DNA from: Rutidosis leptorrhynchoides
Taxonomy: Eukaryota > Streptophyta > Magnoliopsida > Asterales > Asteraceae
Assembly (NCBI RefSeq): GCF_046630445.1
Contig: NC_092340.1
Location: 19,384,001-19,448,000, forward strand
Direction: 5' to 3'
Length of the DNA: 64,000 bases
The notes below the pieces were generated by a model. The model saw nothing but the letters and a program-made list of their open reading frames with translations, did no database searches and was not told the DNA's origin. Each line of letters starts with the position of its first letter. The stretch's first letter is position 1. This document shows positions 34,281-50,680 of this stretch, piece by piece. The translations under genes and the position numbers were made by a program.

Positions 34281-37200
34281 ATAACCGTTCCAACAATAAC
34301 AACAACCGCAACAACAACAATCCCAACAATAACAGCCAGAGGCAGAAATCATGCCAGAGGTGTGAAGGATACCATCCGACTGGGCTTTGTACGACATCGT
34401 GTACTAAGTGTAATAGAAAGGGTCATGGTACGACGAAGTGTGAAGTTTACGGACCAATGGATAACAAGAATAAAGGAACAAATAATGTCGGAACAAATAA
34501 TACCGCCATTATTTGTTATGGATGTGGAAAGCCGGGTCATATCAGAAACGAATGCCCAAATCAGAGGAATACTAATGGACAGGGTCGTGGAAGAGTTTTC
34601 AATATTAATACGGCAGATGCGCAAGAAGACCCGGAGCTTGTTACGGGTACGTTTCTTATTGATGAAAAACCTGCTTATGTTTTATTTGATTCGGGTGCGG
34701 ATAGAAGCTATATGAGTAAAGATTTTTGTGATAAATTAAGTGGTCCATTAACGCCTATGAATAATAAATTTTTACTCGAATTAGCAAACGGTAAATTAAT
34801 TTCGGCAGATAAAATATGTCGGAATCGAGAAATTAAACTAGTTAGCGAAACGTTTAAGATTGATTTGATACCAGTAGAGTTAGGGAGTTTTGATGTGATA
34901 ATTGGCATGGACTGGTTGAAAAAGGAGAGAACAGAGATCGTATGTTACAAAAATGCAATTCGCATTGTACGAAAAGAAGGAAACCCTTAATGGTGTACGG
35001 AGAAAAGAGCAATAAGTTAAATATTATTAGTAATTTGAAGGCGCAAAAACTAATAAGAAAAGGTTTTTACGTCATTCTAGCACACATCGAGGAAGTTAAA
35101 CCTGAAGAAAAGAACATCAGTGATGTCCCCATCGCAAAAGAATTTCCCGATGTATTTCTGAAAGAATTACCGGGATTACCCCCACATCGATCCGTTGAAT
35201 TTCAAATAGACCTTGTACCAGGAGCTGCACCAATAGCTCGTGCTCCATACAGACTCACACCCAGTAAAATGAAGGAACTCCAAAACCAACTACAAGAACT
35301 TTTAGAGTGTGGTTTTATACGACTAAGTACATCACCATGGGGAGCTCCTGTTTTGTTTGTCAAAAAGAAGGATGGTACATTCAGGTTGTGTATCGACTAC
35401 CGAGAGTTGAACAAACTTACCATCAAGAACCGTTATCCACTACCGAGAATCGACGACTTGTTTGATCAACTACAAGGCTCGTCAGTTTATTCGAAGATTG
35501 ATTTACGTTCTGGGTATCATCAAATGCGGGTGAAGGAGGATGATATTCCGAAGACTGCTTTCAGAACGCGTTACTGTCATTACGAGTTTATGGTTATGCC
35601 GTTTGGGTTGACTAACGCACCAGCTGTGTTCATGGACCTCATGAACCGAGTGTGTGGATCATACCTTGATAAGTTTGTCATTGTTTTCATCGATAACATA
35701 CTTATTTACTCAAAGAATGATCAAGAGCACGAAGAACATTTGAGAAAAGTGCTAGAGTTTTTGAGGAAAGAAAAACTGTACGCTAAGTTTTCAAAGTGTG
35801 CATTTTGGTTGGAAAAAGTTCAATTCCTTGGACACATAGTGAACAAAGAAGGTATTCAGGTGGATCCAGCAAAGATTGAAACTGTAGAAAAGTGGGAAAC
35901 CCAGAAAACTCCGAAGCATATACACCAATTTTTAGGACTGGCTGGTTACTACAGAAGGTTCATCCAAGATTTTTGCAAAATAGCAAAACCCTTGACTGCA
36001 TTAACACATAAAGGGAAGAAATTTGAATGGAAGGGTGAGCAGGAGAAAGCGTTTCAATTGTTGAAGAAAAAGTTAACTACGGCACCTATATTATCATTAC
36101 CAAAAGGGAATGATGATTTTGTGATATATTGTGATGCCTCAAAGCAAGGCCTCGGTTGTGTATTAATGCAATGAACGAAGGTAATTTCTTATGCGTCCAG
36201 ACAATTGAAGATTCACGAGCAAAATTATATGACTCACGATTTGGAATTGGGCGCTGTTGTTTTTGCATTAAAGATTTGGAGGCACTACTTATATGGGGTC
36301 AAAAGTATTATATATACCGACCTCAAAAGTCTCCAACACATATTTAATCAGAAATAACTGAACATGAGGCAGCGTAGGTGGATTGAATTGTTGAATGAAT
36401 ACGACTTTGAGATTCGTTACCACCCAGGGAAGGCGAATGTGGTAGCCGACGCTTTGAGTAGAAAGGACAGAGAACCTATACGGGTAAAAGCTATGAATAT
36501 AATTATTCGTACTAACCTTACTACTCAAATAAAGGAGGCGCATCAGGGAGTTGTAAAAGAAGGAAAGTTGAAGAATGAAGTACCCAAAGGATCGGAGAAA
36601 CATCTTGATATTCGGGAAGACGGAACCCGGTATAGGGCTGAAAGAATTTGGGTACCAAAGTTTGGAGATTTGAGAGAAAAGGTACTTAAGGAAGCACATA
36701 AATACATATATTCAATACATCCCGGAGCGGGGAAGATGTACAAAGATCTCAAGAAACACTTTTGGTGGCCGGGTATGAAAGCCGATATTGCTAAATACGT
36801 AGGAGAATGTTTGACGTGTTCTAAGGTCAAAGCTGAACATCAGAAACCATCAGGCCTACTTCAATAACCTGAAATCCCGGAATGAAAATGGGAAAATATT
36901 ACCATGGATTTCATTACTAAATTGTCAAGGACTGCAAGTGGTTCTGATACAATTTGGGTAATAGTCGATTGTCTTATCATGTCAGCACACTTTCTGCCAA
37001 TGAGAGAAGATGATAAAATGGAGAATTTGGCGTGATTATACTTGAAGGAAGTTGTCGACAAAAGAGCTACGCTGACATTAAAAGAAAAGATATAGAATTT
37101 GAAATTGGAGAGATGGTCATGCTTAAAGTTGCACCTTGGAAAGGTGTTGTTCGATTTGGTAAACGAGGGAAATTAAATCCAAGGTATATTGGACCATTCA

Positions 37201-37551
37201 AGATTATTGATCGTGTCGGACCAGTAGCTTACCGACTTGAGTTACCTCAACAACTAGCGGTTGTACATAACACTTTCCACGTCTCGAATTTGAAGAAATG
37301 TTTTGGTAAAGAAGATCTCACTATTCCGTTAGACGAAATTCAAATCAACGAAAAATTTCAATTCATCGAAGAACCCGTCGAAATAATGGATCGTGAGGTT
37401 AAAAGACTTAAGCAAAACAAGATACCAATTGTTAAGGTTCGATGGAATGCTCGTAGAGGACCCGAGTTCACCTGAGAATGAGAAGATCAGATGAAGAAGA
37501 AATACCCGCACCTATTTCCGAAAGATACGTCAACACCTCCAAATACTTAAA
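34281..37551 (+). pseudogene. Unit B: Ty3/gypsy gag-pol, dead, integrase core deleted
   Basis: Same domain series as unit A, about 12.48 kb downstream. It shares with A the stop at 36172-36174 and the TAA near 36356. Its own damage: a frame break near 34985 in protease; the RT active site reads FIDN instead of FIDD; stops near 36865 and 37035; and about 400 bp of the integrase core is lost between GAAGTTGTC and GACAAAAGAGC (about 37053-37055), leaving a 3-base microhomology. Extra stops occur near the end (EFT*E*ED). Shared stops show the element was dead before the unit was duplicated. Confidence 0.9.
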
Positions 37552-37585
37552 ATTTCGGGACGAAATTTATTTAATGGGTAGGTAC

Positions 37586-40500
37586 TGTAGTGACCCGAAC
37601 TTTTCCATGTTTATATATATTAAATGAAATTGATATTTACATGATTAAGTGTTTCCAACATGTTAATCAATCAAACTTGTTAAGACTTGATTATTTGAAA
37701 TGAGTTTCATGAAGACAATTGACCACCCAAGTTCACCGGCGATTCACGAACGTTAAAACTTGTAAAAACGACATGACGATATATGTATGGATATACATAT
37801 AGTTAACATGAGATTATGATAAGTAAGTATCTCCATAAGTATATTAACAATGAGTTATATACATAAAAATGAGACTACTAAGTTAAGAAACTCGAAATGA
37901 TATATATATAACGATTATCGTTATTACAACGTCTTACTAAATACATATGCATCATATTAAGATATTGTTACACTATATTTAACATGATAAAATGATAATT
38001 ATATATATCATTAAGTATGTTAACAATGAACTACATATGTAAAACAAGACTACTAACTTAAGAATTTTGAAACGAGGCATATATATAACGATTATCGTTG
38101 TAACGACATTTAAATGTATATATATCATATTAAGATATATTCATACATCATAATATCATGATAATGTAATAATTTAATATCTAATTAGATATAATAAACA
38201 ATGGGTTAACAACATTAAATGAGATCGTTAACTTAAAGGTTTCAAAATAACACTTACATGTAACGACTAACGATGACTTAACGACTCAGTTAAAATGTAT
38301 ATACATGTAGTGTATTTAGATGTATTAGTACACTTTTAAAAGACTTAAAGACACATATCAAAGTACATCTACTTAAAAAAATGCTTACAATTGCATTCTC
38401 ATTCATTTTCATCAACAATTCTACTCGTATGTAACCGTATTCGTACTCGTACAATACACAGCTCCTAAACGTATCTACTATTGGTATATACACATAATAA
38501 TTTAGCTCTTAGCAGCCCTAGATAGTCAAAAAAACATGTGGAACTAACAATTAGACAACTAGCATGACTTATGAGCAAGAAAACAAAAATTAAGAACTCC
38601 TTTTAACCCCACTCACCTTCACCACTCACCACCTACTCCATTTCACTTCCAATTTTCTTCCCAATTCTCTCTCAAAATACATACACTCTTCCATGAACGT
38701 CTAAGTTACTATTTTCCAGCAAAAATCATCAAATACAAGCTTTGGTTATTACCTATAATCATCATAAAAATAATTACTCAAGAACACATCGAGAACACTT
38801 CCAAGTTTACAAGTTTACTTCCAAGTTTCCTAATCCATTCCAAGCAATCATCTAAGATCAAGAAACCTTTGTTATTTACAGTAGGTTATCTTTTTAAATC
38901 AAGGTAATATTCATATTCAAGCTTTGATTCAATTTCTATAACTATAACTATCTTAATTCGAGTAATAATCTTACTTGAACTTGTTTTTGTGTCATGATTC
39001 TATTTCAAGAACTTCCAAGCCATCAAAGATCCTTTGAAGCTCAAGTTATTTTTTTTTCATTTCCAGTAGGTTTATCCACAAAACCTAAGGTAGTAATGAT
39101 GTTCATAACATCATTCGATTCTTATATATAAAACTACCTTATTCGAAGGTTTAAACTTGTAATCACTATAACATAGTTTAGTTAATTCTAAACTTGTTCG
39201 CAAATAAAAGTTAATCCTTTTAACTTGAATTTTAAAATCAACTAAACACATGTTATATATCTATATGATATGCTAACTTAATAATTTAAAACCTGAAAAT
39301 ATGAAAAACACCGTAAAACCGGATATACGCCGTCGTAGTAACACCGCGGGCTGTTTTGGGTTAGTTAATTAAAAACTATGATAAACTTTGATTTAAAAGT
39401 TGTTCTTCTTAGAAAATTATTTTTCTTATGAACATGAAACTATATCCAAAAATCATGGTTAAACTCAAAGTGGAAGTATGTTTTCCAAAATGGTCATCTA
39501 GACGTCGTTCTTTCGACTGAAATGACTACCTTTACAAAAATGACTTGTAACCTGTATTTTCGACTATAAACTTATACTTTTCTGTTTAGATTCATAAACT
39601 TAAGTTCAATATGAAACCATAGCAACTTGAATCACTCAAAACGGATTTAAAACGAAGAAGTTATGGGTAAAACAAGATTGGATATTTTTACTTGTTGTAA
39701 CTACGTGAAAATTGGTAACAAATCTATATTAATCATATCCTATCTAACTCATATTGTATTATACATGTATTCTAATATATTATGTAATCTTGGGATACCA
39801 TAGACACGTATGCAAATGTTTTGACATATCATATCGACCCATGTATATATATTATTTGGAACAACCATAGACACTCTATATGCAGTAATGTTGGAGTTAG
39901 CTATACAGGGTTGAAGTTGATTCCAAAAATATATATACTTTGAGTTGTGATCTAGCCTGAGACGTGTATACACTGGGTCGTGGATTGATTCAAGATAATA
40001 TATATCGATTTATTTCTGTACATCTAACTGTGGATAACTAGTTGTAGGTTACTAACGAGGACAGCTGACTTAATAAACTTAAAACATTAAAACGTATTAA
40101 AAATGTTGTAATTATATTTTGAACATACTTTGATATATATGTACATTGATCATATACATGGCATTGTATATGTGTGTTTTATTTGCTAAAGGCCGAAAGT
40201 AGAAATACGCGAACTCTAAAGCTAAGCTATGCAATATTCGCTGAAAATAAAGCACAGCAGTTATGTTTCCGAGTTAATAAGGGACCGCGGTTTAATCCGC
40301 TGAGTTTCTGCGGACGGTTAGGTGATTCGTAGACCGCGGATATCTCGAATACTATAAATAGGGAGCTTGGCCTCTCATTTATGGGGGTTGATTCTCTGCC
40401 CTTTCCCCAAACCTTTGTGAATTTCACTTGTGACTTTGCCCAAGGAATTTCCACATCGAGTTAAGGTGAATTATGCTAATTGACAATCAAGACCGGTTCG

Positions 40501-41549
40501 GGGTGGTTGATCACTTGATAGTTAAAGTGAAAGACGATCATCGGGGCCCAAAATAATCATCAAACACTCCATCCTCCATCATAATCTTATTGCACTCAAT
40601 CCGTAATTAAGTAACATCATTAATTAAGGATTGATCATACATATTTGTTATAGGTTCGTGAATCGACCAGTGGCCAAGTCTTACTTTCCGACGAAGTAAA
40701 AATCTGTGAAAGTGAGTTATAGTCCCACATTTAAAATCTAATATTTTTGGGATGAGAATACATGCAGCTTTCTAAATGTTTTACAAAATAGACACAAGTA
40801 CGCGAATCTACATTCTATGGTTCGATTATTAAACCGAATATTGCCCCTTCAAGTCTGGTAGCCTAAGAATTAGGGAAATGACCCCTAATTGACGCGAATC
40901 CTAAAGATAGATCTATGGGCCTAACAAACCCCATTCTGGAATTTGGAATGCTTTAATACTTCGATTTATATGGTGATTGCGATTGCCAATTTATGACATA
41001 CTTGCGAGTATGCGGGGAATATTCTATATGCATTATGTTAATGTCGGTTACCAGGTGTTCATCATAAAATGATTTTTATACACTTGCGAGTGTAGGATTA
41101 TTGAATAAATGAAATCTTGTGCTCTATTATATTAATTTGATAATATATAGGTTAAACTTATAACTCACCAACATTTTTGTTGACGTTTAAAGCATGTTTA
41201 TTCTCAGGTGATTACTAAGAGGTTCTGCTGTTGCATGCTAATATATGGACAAGACTTGGTGTCAGCATGCTTGTATAATATTGTTTAAAACTGCATTCGA
41301 GATTTACTTTGTTGTAACATATTAATATTGTAAACCAATATGTATTGGTAGTGTGTAAGTGTGATATTTTTAGATTATCATTTCTGATAATCTAGGTGGT
41401 GTCCTTTTAACCTTGTCGATAAAATAAAGGTTATGGTTTGTTTTAAAAACGAATGCAGTCTTTTAAAAACGTCTCATATAGAGGTCAAAACCTCGCAACG
41501 AAATCAATTAATATGGAACGTTTATAATCAATATGAACGGGACATTTCA
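37586..41549 (+). repeat. LTR1 of unit B, complete, split by a solo LTR2
   Basis: Starts TGTAGTGACCCG right after the AAATTTCG hairpin and purine region, and ends ATATGAACGGGACATTTCA at 41549. Without the inserted LTR2 and one TACAT it is about 3.47 kb. The 3' third (40643-41549) carries sequence shared with the 3' ends of the R-type LTRs (compare 59000-59100, reverse). Beyond it LINE sequence begins. Confidence 0.87.
40147..40637 (+). mobile_element. Solo LTR2 inside LTR1 of unit B
   Basis: 491 bp, same length and ends as 28064-28554, flanked by a perfect 5-bp TSD TACAT (40142-40146 and 40638-40642). LTR1 is continuous across it. It is a solo LTR, the collapsed form of the element still partly present after 28064. 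Confidence 0.92.
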
Positions 41550-41843
41550 TTCTTCCCCTAACATATTTAAGGAAATGAGCTTTAATTAACGGTTGAAATT
41601 TTCTCTCTTTACAACGAAAACGAGAGTTCGTGTTAGATGTTGAACTTTTTACACTTTTTGCCGAATTATCCACGATATTGAAAGATGTATCAACACCGCT
41701 CCCAATATCCAACTCAGGCCCAAAACCCATCTCAGGCCCATCATTAGATACAGTTAGGCTAAGTAGGCTAGCATTTGAGACACAAGATGAGTTAACATTA
41801 TCTTTTTTAAATTACTTAGGTTCACTAGAAGATAAACAAGGAT
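41550..41843 (-). pseudogene. LINE ORF1 remnant, third part
   Basis: On the minus strand it reads MGFGPELDIGSGVDTSFNI and then FRCKERKFQPLIKAHFLKY, in the basic, Ser-rich style of Asteraceae LINE ORF1. It is bounded on the left by the LTR1 end (41549) and on the right by the hAT TSD ACAAGGAT (41836-41843). Read with 55241-55106 and 16012-17183 it appears to be a continuation of the same ORF1. Confidence 0.55.
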
Positions 41844-43800
41844 CAGGGATGGCATCTGGTCGGGTTTGGGTCGAGTTTAAGTAATCCCGGACCCGAACCC
41901 GATTAAGAAACCCCGCCCAAACCCGGCCTGAAACCCGTCGGGTCCCTATTTGTGAAGACCCGTCCTAATCCATCCAAACGAAGTCCGTATCGATCATAAA
42001 CGATTCACAATAGTTGATTTCATCGCGAGGTACTTGACCTCTATATGATACATTTTACAAACATTGCATTCGTTTTTGAAAAGACAATATCTCATTACAT
42101 CGAAAGTTGACGGCATGCATACCATTTCATAATATATCTATCTATAATTGACTTAATATTAATCTTGATGAACTCAACGACTCGAATGCAACATCTTTTG
42201 AAATATGTCATGAATGACTCCAAGTAATATCCCTAAAATGAGCAAATGCACAGCGGAAGATTTCTTTCGTACCTGAGAATAAACATGCTTTAAAGTGTCA
42301 ACCAAAAGGTTGGTGAGTTCATTAGTTTAACATAAATAATCATTTCATAATTTTAATAGACCACAAGATTTCATATTTCCATTTCTCGTAAACATACGTC
42401 CCATGCATAGAGACAAAAATATCATTCATATGGATTGAACACCTGGTAACCGACATTAACAAGATGTATATAAGAATATCCCCATCATTCCGGGATCCTC
42501 CTTCGGACATGATATAAATTTCGAAGTACTAAAGCATCCGGTACTTTGGATGGGGTTTGTTAGGCCCAATAGATCTATCTTTAGAGTTCGCGTCAATTAG
42601 GGTGTATGTTCCCTAATTCTTAGATTACCAGACTTAATACAAAGGGGCATATTCGATTTCGATAATTCAACCATATAATGTAGTTTCGATTACTTGTGTC
42701 TATATCGTAAAACATTTATAAAAATTGCGCATGTATTCTCAGCCCAAAAATATAAAGGGTAAAAAGGCAAACGAAACTCACCTAATGTATTTTGTAGTAA
42801 AAATACATATGACATTATTGAACAATACAGGGTTGGCCTCGGATTCACGAACCTATATCATTTGTTTATTCATTAATACATGTAATCGTAATCAATCAAT
42901 TTCATATATTATAACTTTATATATTATTTATTTAATTTGTATATATATTTAAAAATGATTATTATTTATATAGTTATACAAATCTATATTTATGAAGAAT
43001 ACTTAATTTGTTTTATATGAATATTTATATAAAAATTGTTAATATAATTAATATATACTTATGATCTTAATAATATCCTTAACTTTTATTTTCAATAAAA
43101 TCTTAATACTAGTTATAATAATTGATGATTTTATTAATCATTTTGATGCTAATAATAATAATGGTAATACTAATAATAATGATAGTGATAGTAATAATGA
43201 TAATATTTATAATAACACTTAGGTTACTAATGATAATAATAATGCTTATACTAGTAGTAAAATGATACTTTGATAATTTTTAAATATAATGATACTTTAT
43301 TTTAATTATGTAAGGATAATAATAATAACAGTGTTAGTAATAATAAATTTTAGCATAAACTTCGTGATAAATTTGTAACCTATATCTATAGTTCCTATCA
43401 CTTAAAATTATAACTATTTTTATAATTATAATAATAATAGTAGTAACATTAATAATAATACTTTATACTTGATAATATTAATTATAACAATTTTATTATT
43501 AATGGTAATCTTAATAATAATACTTTTATTAATAATAATTCCTAATTGTTTCTAATACTAATATCATTGATAATAATAGTAATTCTAAGAGTAACACCTT
43601 TATTACTAAAGCGAATAATGATAATAATTATAATACTAGTAAAAATGATGATAATAATAATACTAAAAATAATAATATTAGTAATGACAATACTAATAAG
43701 TTTTGAATTCTAATTATAATACTTTTAGTAATTTTGATAATAACATTCACATTATTGATATTAGTGATAACAAATTAAAATGATAATAATAACATAACTC

Positions 43801-43855
<55 letters not shown>

Positions 43856-44800
43856 TAACAATAATAATAAAAATGATATATAAACTACCTTAAATGCTTT
43901 CCCAAAAAAAAAGTTCCTCGCACCGGGCTTGAACCCGTGAACTCTCGTTTATCCCAAACACAAACGACCACACCTCCAATCCAGTTTTTCTGATTAAACC
44001 TCTCACCAAATATATATAACCCGAAAACAGTTTTTATGCTCACTTCATCTTCTTCAATTAGCATTCAATCGACTCAGTTCATATGATCATAACAACAATG
44101 TTTTATATTCTACAAATAATTAAAAAAATCATCAATCTTAAATGGTTGTATTAACAGAAAAACGAAAACGAAATAAAAAATATATATATATATATACCTG
44201 CTGTGCAGTCGCGAATAAGAAGAAGAAAAAAAATTAATTTCGTAATCGAGAACGTTTTGGACAAATTTTATAACACGAAGTAGGTTTCAAATCACCCCTG
44301 GAATCTTTCTCAACCCTCAATTGAATCAGAAACATCAAATGCAACTCGAATTTAATCGAAGAACACAGTTTGACTTTTTGAGTTTAAAAGTTTGACTTCA
44401 AAATTCTCAAACAATAAAAGGAATTGGATTGTGAAACTTTGCAGTTAGATTAGATATAAGATTCCTAACGTGATTGCATTATTACATTTTGCAAATTGAT
44501 TCGAATTTTAGCTGTTGAATAAATGAACTTGAGCAGGGACACCGACGGGTTTAAAAAAAAATCTGCTTCTTTGATTTGGATTTACAGAAGGCGAAAGATA
44601 TGTATGTGACTAAAGGGATTTATGTAGTGATAAGATTGGATTGACTCTTGTTTGTATCAAGATTTATTCTAATCGAATGTCATGAGTATACAGAAAAGAA
44701 AAGGAGCAGGTAAGACTAATAAGGATTTATTTCCTTTACACGTAATTACATATATATCTGCTTTTATTTGCATTATATATCTGTATTTTTTATACATCTG

Positions 44801-44804
<4 letters not shown>

Positions 44805-44885
<81 letters not shown>
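44805..44885. repeat. (TA)n microsatellite in the 3' LTR
   Basis: About 80 bp of uninterrupted TA; same length in the partner LTR (53524-53604). Confidence 0.95.
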
Positions 44886-44887
<2 letters not shown>

Positions 44888-45296
44888 TAATATTTAATAA
44901 ATATTAATAATATTAATACCCTTAATATTATGTATTATAAATATCGAAAATAAAATAATACAATAACATAAAAATAACAATAGTACACTATTAATAATAA
45001 TAACATAAAATAATAATAATAGTAATAATAAGTAATCATAATAATTATTATGTATATGATAACAATAATATTATTATTGGTAATAATAATAATAATAATA
45101 CTAATCTTAATAATAACATAAAATCATAATCTTAACTACTAATTATAATAATATTGATATTAAAAATAATATTAGCAATTAAATGTATCAAATATCATAT
45201 ATAGATTTTATGTATCTAATAATAATATTGATAATATTAATAATAATAATAATAATGAAGATAATAACATTGATAAAACAATTTATGCTTGTCAAA

Positions 45297-45374
<78 letters not shown>

Positions 45375-45575
45375 TATGTATATATATATACTATATATTA
45401 TATTAATAATACTAGTATCAAAAGTAATATAATAACTATATTTTAACTTGTAATTAAGTTTAATATAAAAATTTACATTTTATTAATTATGTACTATATA
45501 ACAATATATTTAAATATTTAATGTTTATGTATTATATTTATATTACTATATTCATATAATATTAATTGTGTACCG

Positions 45576-45577
<2 letters not shown>

Positions 45578-45612
<35 letters not shown>

Positions 45613-45663
45613 TATATACATACATATATATATACACATATATATATATACATATATATATAT

Positions 45664-45730
<67 letters not shown>
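45578..45730. repeat. Compound TA/CATA microsatellite
   Basis: About 150 bp of TA with ACATA/CACATA interruptions; only 25 bp of pure TA in the partner LTR (54239-54263). Confidence 0.95.
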
Positions 45731-45733
<3 letters not shown>

Positions 45734-46030
45734 CTTGATATCATCTTAATTCTTTTATATATTGATTTACGTATTTAATTCAAATGATTAAATGGTGTTA
45801 TATTAATTCCAATTTATATATACACTTGTATTTATATTTACATATATATATTTATTTACATATTTATTATCACATAATTGTTCGTGAATCGTCGAGCATA
45901 GTCAAAGGGTAATTGCATATATGAACATAGTTCAAAATTTTCGAGACTCAACATTATAGACTTTGCTTATCGTGTCAGAATCATAGTAAGATTAAGTTTA
46001 AATTTGGTCGAAAATTCCCGGGTCATCATA

Positions 46031-46066
46031 GTACCTACCCGTTAAAGAAATTTCGTCCCGAAATTT
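46031..46066 (-). promoter_or_regulatory. Hairpin and purine-tract block
   Basis: Reverse complement of the block before LTR1: the perfect hairpin AAATTTCGGGACGAAATTT (46048-46066) followed by TCTTTAACGGGTAGGTAC up to the LTR. It marks the 3' LTR boundary. Confidence 0.7.
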
Positions 46067-46229
46067 GAGTGAGGTCGTCATGGCTAACAATAAAAATGTT
46101 TCCCTGACGAGTATCAGCTGATAAATAGAGTTTTATCATTATTGAATAATACAGATAATATAATTCGATTATTCGAAGAGCACGAATGAAGCTATCACAA
46201 AAGATTGAAATGAGAGAAATAAATTTTCG

Positions 46230-46471
46230 TCATATCTTTTGACGTAGTCGCAATTAAATTCCGGAATTCAAGGGATTTAAAGAAAATCTTCGAAATCTAA
46301 AAGATTTGATTCTTCGGCGAGTAAGAAAATTAAGATCTCTATAATTAAATACGATGATCTGCCTCGATTACTCTGTCTGATATTTCCATTATAAATTAAA
46401 CTCTTCCGTTCCATTATTCTCACTATTCATATACTTTCTTTCTTAGTTCATACCTTCAAAAGATTGTGAAA
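46230..46471 (+). promoter_or_regulatory. Putative promoter of the antisense ORF
   Basis: CATATCTTTTGACGTAG (TGACG motif at 46240-46244) and a TATA box TATAAATTA at 46390-46398, 82 bases before the ATG. Both motifs and the CTCTGTC(T/G)GATATTT block are conserved at 63079-63224 in the other element, with 78 bases from TATA to ATG. Confidence 0.5.
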
Positions 46472-46645
46472 ATGCTTAATCCAGTTCTAATCCTTGTCCT
46501 TATCCTTACTATCGTAATAATCATTCTTCTTTTCCAACTTCCACCCGAGGAATCTGCTTACTTCTACTTTGCTATTGGGGTTATAGTGCTTTTAATTCTC
46601 CCGTGTCTTTATGTTGCGATAAACATTGATATACACGGTTTGTAA
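46472..46645 (+). CDS. 57-aa conserved antisense membrane-protein-like ORF
   Basis: Lies between the 3' LTR and the gag remnant, antisense to the element, 441 bases from the LTR. It encodes 57 residues: a hydrophobic segment MLNPVLILVLILTIVIIILL, a short polar loop FQLPPEESAYFYF, a second hydrophobic segment, and the end CLYVAINIDIHGL; a two-helix hairpin protein by eye. The ORF at 63296-63469 has the same length, start and stop with no indel; the core LPPEES.YFY, LPCLY and IDI.GL is kept. I know no family for it. Antisense extra ORFs between pol and the 3' LTR are known in some plant gypsy lineages. Confidence 0.6.
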   Translation: MLNPVLILVLILTIVIIILLFQLPPEESAYFYFAIGVIVLLILPCLYVAINIDIHGL

Positions 46646-49639
<2,994 letters not shown>

Positions 49640-50251
49640 GTTGAGGCGTGTGATAATGTTGTTGTTGTTGGTAATGGTTATGCTGATGGTGCTGCTGATG
49701 GTGGTACTATTGCTGTCGGTGCTACAAGTGTTGTTGGTGCTGAGGTTGGTGATGATGTTGGTGTAGTAAGTATAGATTGTAGATCACGCACCATTCTTGT
49801 CAGGGTTTCTATCCTACCCTCTATCATTTCTATCCATCCACTCATCTGATTCGATAGATCTTGATTATCAATTCAAAGTTCCCTAACTTCTTCTAATATT
49901 CCCCTTCGATTGGTATTTGGAAGTAGAGGTTGAATATTTTCTGAGATTGCAGTAATGCGACCTTCGAGGTGGAAAACTTTAGCAAGAAGGGTGAATACAG
50001 TGTTGCGTATAGGTTCACCGGTGAGTACATCGTTTTCTCCGATGTTAGGAGGTAAGTTTGGTTCGCGGTAGGGCTCGCCTTCTTCATTTCTCCATCGAGT
50101 GAGTAAGTCTCGGACCCACCCCCATCTCCTCCAGAAAGAAAAATAACTAAATGGTTGAGGCACTTCTGGTTCATTGACTTCGGAGTCTGCTTCAATATAT
50201 CTCGAAATCGCTTCCGGAACTAATGAAATCCAAACTAGGTGTAGGATCCAT
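49640..50251 (-). pseudogene. Gag N-terminal remnant of the 12.6-kb gypsy element
   Basis: The frame starts MDPTPSLDFISSGSDFEIY at 50251 and meets a stop, then resumes in another frame with SEVNEPEVPQPFSYFSFWRR, GWVRDLLTRWRNEEGEPYRE and NTVFTLLAKVFHLEGRI (to 49873). After a further stop it goes on with QMSGWIEMIEGRVETLTRMV and a Ser/Thr/Pro/Ala-rich stretch to about 49640. No zinc knuckle or later domain follows. It sits about 415 bases from the primer-binding site, where gag belongs. Confidence 0.65.
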
Positions 50252-50666
50252 CTCTCACGATCAGTTAAAGTTTTTTGATATGAAATGATTTTCGAATATC
50301 GAATGATATTCTAATTATATATAGAATATCTATACATACTTCCAAAGATCCCATGAATTAAGGAGAAATTTAAGGAAACGTGTCAGATAAAGTCTACAGT
50401 GACAGATACGCTAAGTTATGGATTAGTAGATATGCTAAGATATGAATTTTTATCTATACACTATTCATGCAATCATTGCAGTAAAATGTGTCTAGACTAA
50501 GAATGATAAGCAGGTAATTTCCTAAGGATGATAAACAGATGATTTCTGACAAAATTGATAAGCAAAACTTTTGACATGCAGACACGGTCGAAGTCCAGAC
50601 TTACTAATGCATCCTAACGACTATCAGTTAGACTCACTAATGCAGACCTGGTTCGCTAAGACCACC

Positions 50667-50678
50667 GCTCTGATACCA
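50667..50678 (-). promoter_or_regulatory. Primer-binding site (initiator-Met tRNA)
   Basis: Reverse complement TGGTATCAGAGC, two bases inside the 5' LTR end at 50681. Confidence 0.9.
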
Positions 50679-50680
50679 AC

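Larger units (their letters stand above)
41951..46030 (-). repeat. 3' LTR of the 12.6-kb gypsy element
   Basis: 4,080 bp. Contains long AT/TAA simple sequence (43130-43870) and (TA)n tracts at 44805-44885, 45301-45372 and 45578-45730. The partner LTR is 3,879 bp; the two latter tracts account for most of the difference. Confidence 0.88.

Noticed and set aside
42725-42952. 75-codon ORF repeated at 51455-51682
   Set aside because: The two are the paired LTRs of one element, so the repetition is not evidence of selection.
43910-43960. tRNA-like T-arm (reverse complement CGGGTTCAAGCCCG) in both LTRs of the 12.6-kb element
   Set aside because: The T-stem pairs poorly and no matching acceptor stem or D arm was found; at most a B-box-like sequence.
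44682-45778. ORFs of Tyr-Ile repeats
   Set aside because: They are (TA)n microsatellites; the same applies to 48774-49020 and 61469-61761.
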